DNA of 64,000 nucleotides from Brevundimonas mediterranea (GTDB lineage Bacteria > Pseudomonadota > Alphaproteobacteria > Caulobacterales > Caulobacteraceae), in NCBI RefSeq assembly GCF_014196125.1, contig NZ_JACIDA010000002.1:62001-126000 (forward strand), given 5' to 3'. A program made the position numbers and the translations under genes. Positions 25,074 to 32,190 of the stretch are shown piece by piece. How positions within the stretch are numbered: the first letter of the stretch is position 1; each line of letters starts with the position of its first letter. Under the pieces are notes generated by a model. That model saw only the letters and a list, made by a program, of their open reading frames with translations, was not told the origin of the DNA and searched no databases.

Positions 25074-25739
25074 TCACGAGGCCGCGCGTCGTCCGGTTCC
25101 GGTGCGGATCGCGGTCGAGGACAGGGGGTTCAGCGGCGCCGTCAGATAGGTCCAGGCGGGCGCCGACAGGGTCGGCAACAGACCCGCCTGCTCGGCCGGA
25201 ACGCGGAAGGTCGCGAACCGCGCGGCCGCCGGGGCGGTGCGGCTGTCCAGCAGGGAGCCCGGCCGGGCGATCACCGCCACCGGCATCAGCCGCATGATGT
25301 CGGTCCAGCCGCGCCAGCGATGGAAGCTGGCCAGATTGTCCGACCCCATCAGCCAGACGAAATGCACGCCGGGATGCCGCGCGACCAGCAGGCGCAGGGT
25401 GTCGACGGTCCAGGCCACGCCGGTGCGGGTCTCGAAATCCGAAATGATCATCGACGGGCCGCGGGCGTGTTCGCGCGCCGAAGCCATGCGTTCAGAGAGG
25501 GGGGCGCTGTGACGGGCGTCCTTCAGCGGGTTCTGCGGCGAGACCAGCCAGACGACCCGATCCAGGCCCAGGCGGCGCATCGCCGTCTCGGCCACATGGG
25601 CGTGACCGTCGTGGGCCGGATTGAAGGAGCCGCCGAACAGGCCGACCTTCATCCCCGGCGTCAGGATCAAACCGTCCCGCAACCCCCCGGATCGGGGGCC
25701 GGCGCCTTTGGGCGCGGGACCGGCGTGAAAGAAGGACAA
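25074..25739 (-). CDS. nadD: Nicotinate-nucleotide adenylyltransferase
   Basis: 221 residues. It makes nicotinate adenine dinucleotide, the substrate of NadE. The nucleotidyltransferase motif GGSFNPAHDGH lies near residue 35, with VSPQNPLK and WLMGSDNLASFHRW further on. The first ~28 residues before MKVGLFGG are not part of the family core, so a shorter start at about 25652 is possible. First gene of the leftward block ending with ctpA. Confidence 0.93.
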   Translation of the reverse strand: MSFFHAGPAPKGAGPRSGGLRDGLILTPGMKVGLFGGSFNPAHDGHAHVAETAMRRLGLDRVVWLVSPQNPLKDARHSAPLSERMASAREHARGPSMIISDFETRTGVAWTVDTLRLLVARHPGVHFVWLMGSDNLASFHRWRGWTDIMRLMPVAVIARPGSLLDSRTAPAAARFATFRVPAEQAGLLPTLSAPAWTYLTAPLNPLSSTAIRTGTGRRAAS

Positions 25740-25819
25740 GCGGGGCGTCTCGGGGAGTTATGCTCAGCGGCGCCCTTATCATGGGGCTCGGCGCCTGTCC
25801 CCCGATTAATCGTCCGCGC

Positions 25820-26716
25820 TCAGACGGCCGCCTCGAACAGGGCGTCGCGTGCGACGTCGGCATGGGTCATGGGGAACAGATGGCCGCCCCCGGCGACCAC
25901 CTCGACCGTCACGTTAGGCAGGCCGCGCGGCGCGACCGGCACATGGGTCAGGGCGCCGTGCTCGGCCTTCAGAATATGGATCGGCGCCGGATAGCGGCGC
26001 AGGGCCCGCCAGGGATCATGCGCCTGGGCGGCGTAGTTGGCGGCCTCCCAGACCGGGGTGGCGGTCAGCGTCAGACCGTCCGGGGTCTCGACCAGACCCT
26101 CGGACAGATAGTCGGCCAGCACCCGGTCGGGCCAGCCCTTGAAGGCGCCGCGTCCGCGATAGGCGGCCATGGCCTGTTCGCGGCTGTCGAACACCGGGCG
26201 ACGGCGTCGGGTGGCCCTGGCGATGGGGATGTCCTTCATCAGCCGGTGGGCGAAGGGCAGGTTGAAGGCGAAGACCGCCGCGCGGCGCCAGATCACCGGA
26301 TCGAACAGGACAAGGCTCGAAACCCGATCCGGCCGTTCGGCCGCCGCCAGCAGCGAGGCGGTTCCGCCCATCGAATGCCCGGCCAGGACCACCGGCGGCC
26401 CGTCTATGGCCTCGATCAGGGCCAGGATGTCGTCGCGGTGATCCAGCCAGCTGGACTTGGGTCGGGCGAACACCGGCAGGTCCGACCCGCCGTGACCGCG
26501 CAGGTCGGGCGCCCAGATGCGCAGACTGGCCGACAGGGGCGACAGCAGGCTGCGATAGGTGGCGGCGTTGAAGCCGTTGGCGTGAGAGAAGATCAGGTCA
26601 ACCGGCCGCTTCGGATCGCCGAAGTCCATCACGGACATCCGGCCCGCGCCCCAATGATTGTTGATCGGCACGCTGAGTCGACGGGGCGGGGACATCAGCG
26701 CAGCGTCCATGATCAT
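25820..26716 (-). CDS. Alpha/beta hydrolase
   Basis: 298 residues. The oxyanion region HANGFNAATYRSLL, the nucleophile elbow AGHSMGGTAS and a late His (VVAGGGHLFPM) give a Ser-Asp-His hydrolase of the epoxide-hydrolase/esterase type. Its ATG overlaps the zur stop (ATGA), so it is translationally coupled to zur. The substrate is unknown and the coupling does not show a zinc role. Confidence 0.88.
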   Translation of the reverse strand: MIMDAALMSPPRRLSVPINNHWGAGRMSVMDFGDPKRPVDLIFSHANGFNAATYRSLLSPLSASLRIWAPDLRGHGGSDLPVFARPKSSWLDHRDDILALIEAIDGPPVVLAGHSMGGTASLLAAAERPDRVSSLVLFDPVIWRRAAVFAFNLPFAHRLMKDIPIARATRRRRPVFDSREQAMAAYRGRGAFKGWPDRVLADYLSEGLVETPDGLTLTATPVWEAANYAAQAHDPWRALRRYPAPIHILKAEHGALTHVPVAPRGLPNVTVEVVAGGGHLFPMTHADVARDALFEAAV

Positions 26717-27207
26717 GCGGCCTGGCGGCAGGCGGCGCAGAGTCCGTGCGCCTCTATGGTGGTGCGGGCGATGGCGTAGCCGGCGGCGGCGGCGGCGGCG
26801 TCCATGGCCCCCTGGTCCGGGCCGTTGATCTCGCGCGTCGCCCCGCAGCAGTCGCAGATCAGGAAGGCCGCTGCATGGGGCGCCGTGTTTTCTTCATGTC
26901 CAGCGCAGGCGACATAGGCGCTGATGGAGGCGATGCGGTGGGCCATGCCCTGGCGTTCCAGAAACTCCAGGGCGCGATAGACGGTGGGCGGCTTGGCGGC
27001 CTGGCCGTCCTCGCCGAAGCGGGCGATCAGGTCATAGGCCTTCACCGGCTCGCCGGTCTCGAGCAGAAGGGACAGCACCCGCCGACGCGGCGGCGTCATC
27101 CGCTCGCCCGCCGCCGTCATGCGCGCTTCCGCCCCCTCCAGCGCGCGGATCAGGGCCGCCCCGTGCAGGCCCGCATGATCGTGATCGTGGTCGCAGGTGG
27201 AGGTCAT
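26713..27207 (-). CDS. zur: Zur-type Fur family transcriptional regulator
   Basis: 164 residues. The winged-helix DNA-binding domain (~25-95, PPTVYRALEFLERQGMAHRI) is followed by a dimerisation domain with the structural zinc cysteines CDCC and CAAC and a CAGHEEN/PHAA segment. A His/Asp-rich start (CDHDHDHAGLHG) is additional. The spacing suits Zur rather than Fur or PerR. It would repress zinc uptake genes when zinc is bound. Coupled to the downstream hydrolase. Candidate targets are the COG0523 GTPase and the transporter pair near 63 kb. Confidence 0.87.
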   Translation of the reverse strand: MTSTCDHDHDHAGLHGAALIRALEGAEARMTAAGERMTPPRRRVLSLLLETGEPVKAYDLIARFGEDGQAAKPPTVYRALEFLERQGMAHRIASISAYVACAGHEENTAPHAAAFLICDCCGATREINGPDQGAMDAAAAAAGYAIARTTIEAHGLCAACRQAA

Positions 27208-27336
27208 GCGCCACAGCTAATGGCTGAGCGGCCTGGCCGCAACATGAGACGCCGCCAAGCGTCGCCCTGTTTGCCGCTGGGACGCGCTTGGGCTAGAAGG
27301 CCCGCCTCGTTTCCATTCCAGAGCGCCTGGCTTCTC

Positions 27337-28113
27337 ATGACCGACACGACCAACTCGCCGCTCGAGGGCAATGTCCTCTTCTACAAGAACCCCGAGCCGC
27401 TGGATCCGGGCCTGCACGGGGCGCTGGGCGTCAATCCGGCCGACAAGCCCTACGCCTTCGTCGGCCAGACCAATGTCGTGCCGCTGACGGTGACCGAGTT
27501 CGCCGCCGCCGCCCTATCCTATCCGGTGATCTTCACCGGCGACAACCGACAGCCGATCGCGGTGATGGGCCTGCGCCAGGGCGAGAACCTGTTCGTGGCG
27601 GCCGACGGCGAGTTCCGTCCCGACGCCTACATCCCGGCCTATGTCCGTCGCTATCCGTTCGTCTTCGCCGACGACAAGCAGAACCAACGTCTGATCCTGT
27701 GCATCGACCGCGGCGCTGAGATCGTCGCCGAGGGCGGCCAGAATCCGCTGTTCGTCAACGGCCAGGCCAGCGACTACACCACCATGGCGATGGAGTTCTG
27801 CAACAACTTCGAGCAGGAGCGTCAGCGCACCGAGGCCTTCGTCAAACTGGTCAATGACCTGGATCTGCTTGAGGTGCGCGAAGCCGTCTTCACCCCGCGC
27901 AACCCGGACGGCACGCCCGGCGCGCCGCAGAAGCTGGCGGAATACTACGCCGTGTCGGAAGACAAGCTGAAGGCCCTGCCGGCCGAGAAGCTGGCCGAAC
28001 TGCGCGACAACGGGGCCCTGGGCCAGATTTACGCCCACCTGGTGTCGCTGCTGGGCTGGGACCGCCTGATCGCCCTGGCCTTCCTTCGCCAGGCCCCGGG
28101 CGCCGTCAACTAA
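27337..28113 (+). CDS. SapC family protein
   Basis: 258 residues. The sequence (PEPLDPGLHGALGVNPADKPYAF in part; VTEFAAAALSYPVIFTGD; PAYVRRYPFVFADD) matches the SapC/S-layer-associated family, widespread in alphaproteobacteria. No signal peptide is seen. The family name comes from an S-layer locus, but members often lie beside tryptophan halogenases and TonB receptors; none is here. Function is therefore open. Ends at a strong bidirectional terminator. Confidence 0.88.
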   Translation: MTDTTNSPLEGNVLFYKNPEPLDPGLHGALGVNPADKPYAFVGQTNVVPLTVTEFAAAALSYPVIFTGDNRQPIAVMGLRQGENLFVAADGEFRPDAYIPAYVRRYPFVFADDKQNQRLILCIDRGAEIVAEGGQNPLFVNGQASDYTTMAMEFCNNFEQERQRTEAFVKLVNDLDLLEVREAVFTPRNPDGTPGAPQKLAEYYAVSEDKLKALPAEKLAELRDNGALGQIYAHLVSLLGWDRLIALAFLRQAPGAVN

Positions 28114-28136
28114 GACGCCCGACCTGATCCGAGGTC

Positions 28137-28166
28137 GAGGGCCCGCCGGTTCGCCGGCGGGCCCTC
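28137..28166. terminator. Bidirectional terminator
   Basis: A 13-bp perfect stem GAGGGCCCGCCGG/CCGGCGGGCCCTC with a TTCG loop lies between the convergent SapC and hotdog genes. Confidence 0.8.
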
Positions 28167-28172
28167 TAGGTT

Positions 28173-28580
28173 TCAGCGGCGTGAAAAGACGGCGCGGGTC
28201 AGGCAGGAGAAGACCAGTCGACCGCCTTCATCCAGCAGGTCGTGCGAGGCGATGAGGATGCCCTTCTCGTCCCCGACCGGATCCTTGCCCATCACCGTCA
28301 TCCGCCCGCGCAGCAGTTCGCCCGGCGGCGGATTGCGCATATAGCGCAGGCCGTCCACGGCCAGGACCTTGGTCTGGGCCCAGCCGCCCGCCTTCTCGGC
28401 CGCCAGCCGGCTCCACAGGGCGTAGACCATGGCGTCCGGCGCCCCATAGGCGGCGTCCCAACCGGGCGAGAACCGCTCGACGAAGACGTCCAGCGCGGCC
28501 GGATCGACCGCGCAGGCGCCCAGGGGCACGACCTGTCCCGTCTCAAGATCCTCGTAATGGACGAGCAGGGGGTCGCTCAT
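28173..28580 (-). CDS. Hotdog-fold (MaoC-like) protein
   Basis: 135 residues. The opening VHYEDLETGQVVPLG and the RYMRNPPPGELLRGRMTVMGK stretch fit a MaoC-like hydratase/hotdog subunit. The catalytic Asp-His signature of active MaoC hydratases is not clear. GAGG precedes the ATG. It lies eight bases after the MDR reductase gene, same strand, so the pair may act on the same acyl or carbonyl substrate. Confidence 0.7.
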   Translation of the reverse strand: MSDPLLVHYEDLETGQVVPLGACAVDPAALDVFVERFSPGWDAAYGAPDAMVYALWSRLAAEKAGGWAQTKVLAVDGLRYMRNPPPGELLRGRMTVMGKDPVGDEKGILIASHDLLDEGGRLVFSCLTRAVFSRR

Positions 28581-28588
28581 GGATATCC

Positions 28589-29617
28589 TCAGGCCGGTTC
28601 TTCGGAGACGCGAACCAGCAGCTTGCCGTCGTGATCGCCGGTGAACAAGCGATTCAGCGATTCCACCGCCCCTTCCAACCCGTCGTCGACGTGGACCTTC
28701 CACTTCACCTTCCCTTCGGCCAGCCACGGCCCCATCTCGGCGACCATTTCGCGGGCGCGCGGGGCGTAGTCCAGCACCAGGAAGCCCTGGACGTTCAGAC
28801 GATGGGTGATGATGCGGGCGAAGTTCGGCGACGGCGGCGCCTTGGTGGCGTTGTAGGACGACACCAGGCCGCACACCGCCATCCGACCGTGCACCTTCAG
28901 CCGGTTGAAGACGGCGATCATGATGTCGCCGCCGACGTTCTCGAAGTTAAGATCGATGCCGTCCGGCGCCAGCCGGTCCAGGGCCGCGCCGACATCCTCG
29001 TTCTTGTAATCGACGGCGGCGTCGAAGCCGAGCTCATCGGTCAGCCAGGCGCATTTCTCGGGTCCCCCGGCGATGCCGATGACCCGGCAGCCGCGCTGTT
29101 TGGCGATCTGGCCCGCTATGGAGCCCACGGCGCCGGCGGCGGCCGAGATCACGATCGTCTCGCCGGCCTTGGCCTTCAGCACGTCGGTGATCCCGAAATA
29201 GGCGGTCAGACCGGTCATGCCCAGGACCGACATATTGGCCGTCAACGGCAGGCCCGCGGCGCGGTGGACCGGACGCAGACCGCCCTCGGGCACGACGGCG
29301 TAATCGGCCCAGCCGCCCGAGGCGGGCATGACCACGTCCCCGACCTTGAACCGGTCGGACCGGCTGTGTTCGACCACGCCCAGAGTCAGGCCACGCATGA
29401 CCTCGCCCAGACCTACGGGCGGCAGATAGCCCTCGGAATCGTTCATCCAGGTGCGATTGGTCGGGTCCAGCGACAGATAGACGGTGCGGACCAGCACCTC
29501 GCTCTCCTTCAGATCCGGGATCGGGCTTTCGACCAGTTCCAGGTCGTCCGGTTGAATCAGACCCTTCGGCCGCTGGCGCAGCACCCACTGGCGGTTCGTC
29601 TTGCCGTTCAAAGCCAT
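28589..29617 (-). CDS. NADP-dependent MDR oxidoreductase (CurA/PTGR-like)
   Basis: 342 residues, medium-chain dehydrogenase without zinc ligands. N-terminus LNGKTNRQWVLRQRPKG and the cofactor loop SAAAGAVGSIAGQIAKQRGCRVIGIAGG place it with leukotriene-B4/curcumin reductases that reduce alpha,beta-unsaturated ketones. The ATG at 29617 has AGGAGAGAG upstream. Followed by the hotdog gene. Confidence 0.92.
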   Translation of the reverse strand: MALNGKTNRQWVLRQRPKGLIQPDDLELVESPIPDLKESEVLVRTVYLSLDPTNRTWMNDSEGYLPPVGLGEVMRGLTLGVVEHSRSDRFKVGDVVMPASGGWADYAVVPEGGLRPVHRAAGLPLTANMSVLGMTGLTAYFGITDVLKAKAGETIVISAAAGAVGSIAGQIAKQRGCRVIGIAGGPEKCAWLTDELGFDAAVDYKNEDVGAALDRLAPDGIDLNFENVGGDIMIAVFNRLKVHGRMAVCGLVSSYNATKAPPSPNFARIITHRLNVQGFLVLDYAPRAREMVAEMGPWLAEGKVKWKVHVDDGLEGAVESLNRLFTGDHDGKLLVRVSEEPA

Positions 29618-29956
29618 GCGTCTCTCTCCTAGGATTGTGTTTTGAGGCCATCCTGACCGCGCCGCCCCCGGCGGTCGAGAGCGAAAAGAAAAAGGCGACC
29701 CCTGCGGGCCGCCTTCAAGTGGCATCATCGAGAATGAGGCGCGGAGGCGACAGATTGGCTTGCGCCAATCTCAAGTCGGGGGGGCGTCGCCGCCTCCGCA
29801 AGCCCATAACGGCAGGCGCCGAGACTGGTTCCAGACGGTGAGCGTAATTTTTTCGTCCTCGCACGAACAAGGTTCTCTCGTCTTGCCGACCACCGGAACG
29901 TCGCCTGAGCCAGGGCGTTGAGGCGCGACCAGAAAAACAAACAAGGGAGGCCGAGC
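29618..29956. other. 339-base gene-free stretch with hairpins and a promoter
   Basis: No gene is supported. It holds a stem AAGGCG/CGCCTT (29692-29697 with 29710-29715) which on the minus strand is followed by TTTTTC, an apparent leftward terminator; a perfect hairpin AGATTGGC-TTGC-GCCAATCT (29752-29771); and the EcfG promoter of the next gene. What the leftward terminator ends is unclear. Confidence 0.5.
29895..29919 (+). promoter_or_regulatory. EcfG promoter for the 29957 gene
   Basis: GGAAC (29895-29899), exactly 16 bases, CGTT (29916-29919), 37 bases before the ATG. It is an exact match to the alphaproteobacterial general-stress consensus and lies 0.45 kb from phyR. Confidence 0.8.
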
Positions 29957-30307
29957 ATGAGCCACCAAGACCCCCAGACGAAGATCACCGACGCGGATCG
30001 ACCCAACCGACCGGTCGACGCCCAGTCCACCCGCCAGGGCCGGTCCGGCGTGCGCATCCTGTGGCTGCTGATCATCTCCGGCGGCGCGGCGGCGATACTT
30101 CTGCTGGCCATCTGGGCCTTCAGCCAGGGCGGCATGTCGAGCACCAACGCCAACGACGGCGATCAGGCTGTGGACGCCGGCGCCTTCCAGGGCGACGCCC
30201 AGACCCCGCCGGCCGCCGACGCCCCCACCGGCCCCGCAGGCGAGGCTCAGCCCGCCCCGACGGGCGAGACGCCGAACGTCAACGCCCCGACCGCGCCGTC
30301 GAACTAG
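29957..30307 (+). CDS. Small single-pass membrane protein, predicted stress-induced
   Basis: 116 residues. A hydrophilic N-terminus (1-~32), one membrane helix ILWLLIISGGAAAILLLAIWAF (shown in part, ~33-54), then a Pro/Ala/Thr-rich tail that is probably periplasmic. No family recognised. GGGAGG lies seven bases before the ATG. The exact EcfG promoter upstream places it in the general stress regulon by inference. Its stop is followed by a hairpin, and it converges with phyR. Confidence 0.82.
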   Translation: MSHQDPQTKITDADRPNRPVDAQSTRQGRSGVRILWLLIISGGAAAILLLAIWAFSQGGMSSTNANDGDQAVDAGAFQGDAQTPPAADAPTGPAGEAQPAPTGETPNVNAPTAPSN

Positions 30308-30319
30308 CGGACAGACAAA

Positions 30320-30346
30320 GGCCCCGGCGCGCAAGCGACCGGGGCC
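30320..30346. terminator. Hairpin between the small membrane protein and phyR
   Basis: GGCCCCGG/CCGGGGCC (30320-30327 with 30339-30346) in the convergent gap; likely a bidirectional terminator without a T-run. Confidence 0.6.
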
Positions 30347-30373
30347 CAGACGGCGTTCAGTGCGAAAGAGCGG

Positions 30374-31168
30374 TTAAGCCGCTTCCTTGTGACGCGAAGG
30401 ATGGAAGAACAGGGCCTGGCTGATCGCCGCCTTCACCGTTTCCGGCTGGAAGGGCTTGGTGATCAGGAAGGTAGGCTCGGGCCGCTCGCCGGTCAGCAGA
30501 CGCTCCGGGAAGGCGGTGATGAAGATCACCGGCACGTCCATGTTCTTCAGGATTTCCTTGACCGCATCGATGCCCGAAGAACCGTCGGCCAGCTGGATAT
30601 CGGCCAGGACCAGACCCGGCTTGTGGCGGGCCACGGCCTCGATGGCTTCGTCATGGGTGGTGGCCGCGCCGGTGACGCGGTGCCCAAGTTCCTTCACCAG
30701 GCTCTGGATGTCGGCCGAGATGATGGCCTCGTCCTCAATCACCAGGACATCGGTCGCCAATTCAGCGTCGATGTCGGACTGGGCCTCTGCGATCAGGCGT
30801 TCGACGTCGCGGGCGTCGGCCGACAGGATCTGCGCCGCTTCCGACGGCGTGAAACCTTCGAGCGCGGTCAGGAGGAAGGCTTGCCGTGAGCGCGGCGCAA
30901 TGCGCAGCAGACGGCTGGAGGCGTCGTTGCGGCCATCGACGCCGCTGACATCTTCCAACTGCGCCCCGGTCGAGGACCAGATGGCGTGGAAGACGTGATA
31001 AAGGGCGACACGCGGCGTCATGTCGGGCGAAAGCTGTTGCTCGCCGGCCGCCAGGGCCTCGAGCGCGACACGCACATAGTTGTCGCCCGTCGCCTGATCC
31101 CCCGTCAGCGCCCGTGCATAACGACGGACATAGGGCAGATGCGGCGCAAGTCTGGCCAGAAGGCTCAT
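30374..31168 (-). CDS. phyR: PhyR anti-anti-sigma response regulator
   Basis: 264 residues, the master switch of the general stress response. Residues 1-~130 form an EcfG-like sigma domain pair (region 2-like LAPHLPYVRRYARALTGD; region 4-like SRQAFLLTALEGFTPSEAAQIL), followed by a receiver with acidic pocket VIEDEA and phospho-acceptor D190 in LVLADIQ, plus the KPF lysine near the end. When phosphorylated, the sigma-like domain binds NepR and frees EcfG. Divergent from nepR-ecfG, with its own EcfG promoter, so it is under positive feedback. Confidence 0.97.
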   Translation of the reverse strand: MSLLARLAPHLPYVRRYARALTGDQATGDNYVRVALEALAAGEQQLSPDMTPRVALYHVFHAIWSSTGAQLEDVSGVDGRNDASSRLLRIAPRSRQAFLLTALEGFTPSEAAQILSADARDVERLIAEAQSDIDAELATDVLVIEDEAIISADIQSLVKELGHRVTGAATTHDEAIEAVARHKPGLVLADIQLADGSSGIDAVKEILKNMDVPVIFITAFPERLLTGERPEPTFLITKPFQPETVKAAISQALFFHPSRHKEAA

Positions 31169-31233
31169 TCTAGATAGTCCCCGACAAAAATCGCTGTCTC
31201 GCCCGAACAGGGCGCAGCGCTACAGCGGGTTGA

Positions 31234-31258
31234 AACGTATCAAATGCACCACGGTTCC
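31234..31258 (-). promoter_or_regulatory. EcfG promoter of phyR
   Basis: Minus strand GGAAC (31254-31258), 16 bases, CGTT (31234-31237), 65 bases before the phyR start. An exact consensus match. Confidence 0.88.
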
Positions 31259-31299
31259 GCGCCAAGCCGCAAGCTTGAGCATTTATTCTTGAAGTGGGA

Positions 31300-31324
31300 G
31301 GAACCCGGCGGCAGGGGCGACGTT
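31300..31324 (+). promoter_or_regulatory. EcfG promoter of nepR-ecfG
   Basis: GGAAC (31300-31304), 16 bases, CGTT (31321-31324), 48 bases before nepR. Exact consensus, back to back with the phyR promoter 41 bases away, which implies autoregulation of the whole switch. Confidence 0.88.
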
Positions 31325-31372
31325 ATCCAGTCCGCATTTCTGCACTGCAGTTGGGTGGGCGGTGTTCTGTCT

Positions 31373-31576
31373 ATGATAAATTATTCCGATTCCTCGCGGC
31401 GTAAGGACGTCGAAAATGCGGGGGAGGCGGGGCTCGAGGAAGCTCGACTTCGCCAACAGGCCATCGGCGTCAAGCTGCGCCACATGTTCGACGAGGTGGT
31501 CAACGAGCCTGTGCCTGACGAATTCCTGGAAATTCTGAAGCGCGCCGACGCCAAGGCGTCGGGCGGTGGCGCATGA
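31373..31576 (+). CDS. nepR: Anti-sigma factor NepR
   Basis: 67 residues. The conserved core AIGVKLRHMFDEVVNEPVPDEFLEILKRAD (helices alpha1 and alpha2, in outline) is the EcfG- and PhyR-binding part; the N-terminal ~25 residues and the GGG-A tail are disordered. It holds EcfG inactive until PhyR-P removes it. The ATG has only a weak Shine-Dalgarno, and it overlaps ecfG by ATGA. Confidence 0.95.
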   Translation: MINYSDSSRRKDVENAGEAGLEEARLRQQAIGVKLRHMFDEVVNEPVPDEFLEILKRADAKASGGGA

Positions 31577-32184
31577 GCACGTCTCGCCTGGGAGCCGCTC
31601 CGAAACCCGCTTCCGCCGACGACGACGGCTTCAAGCGGGAACTGGTTCAGCTGATCCCTCATCTTCGCGCCTTCGCGCGGACCCTGACGGGTGATCCGAC
31701 CGCCGCCGACGACCTGGCGCAGGACGCCATGATGAAGGCGTGGGACGCGCGGGCCAGCTATCAGATGGGCACCAACATGAAGGCCTGGACCTTCATGATC
31801 CTGCGCAACCAATTCTACTCCGAGAAGCGCCGGTCCTGGCGCCAGTCCCAACTGGATCAGGAAGCCGCCGAGCGGACCCTGGTGGCGGTTGACGACCCCG
31901 AGGCCCCGGTCGCCCTGGACGAACTGCGCCAGGCGCTGAAGACCCTGCCCGAAGAACAGCGTGAAGCCCTGATCCTGGTGGGCGCGGGCGGCTTCGCCTA
32001 CGAAGAGGCGGCCGAGATTTGCGGCTGCGCGGTGGGTACGGTGAAGAGCCGCGTCAGCCGGGCGCGCCGCGCCCTGGCGGCCACGCTTGAAAAAGGCGGC
32101 TACGGCCGCGACGGCAAGGCGGCGGGCGACGCGATGCGGTCCATTCTCGGCGAGGCCGACAGGCTGGCCGGCGCCCGGTCCTGA
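31573..32184 (+). CDS. ecfG: General stress ECF sigma factor EcfG (SigT)
   Basis: 203 residues. Region 2 (~25-90: LRAFARTLTGDPTAADDLAQDAMMKAW in part) and region 4 (~125-185: LPEEQREALILVGAGGFAYEEAAEI and GTVKSRVSRAR) belong to the ECF15 group. It directs polymerase to GGAAC-N16-CGTT promoters, four of which lie in this locus. Its ATG overlaps the nepR stop, keeping sigma and anti-sigma production coupled. Confidence 0.97.
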   Translation: MSTSRLGAAPKPASADDDGFKRELVQLIPHLRAFARTLTGDPTAADDLAQDAMMKAWDARASYQMGTNMKAWTFMILRNQFYSEKRRSWRQSQLDQEAAERTLVAVDDPEAPVALDELRQALKTLPEEQREALILVGAGGFAYEEAAEICGCAVGTVKSRVSRARRALAATLEKGGYGRDGKAAGDAMRSILGEADRLAGARS

Positions 32185-32190
32185 TTCCCG

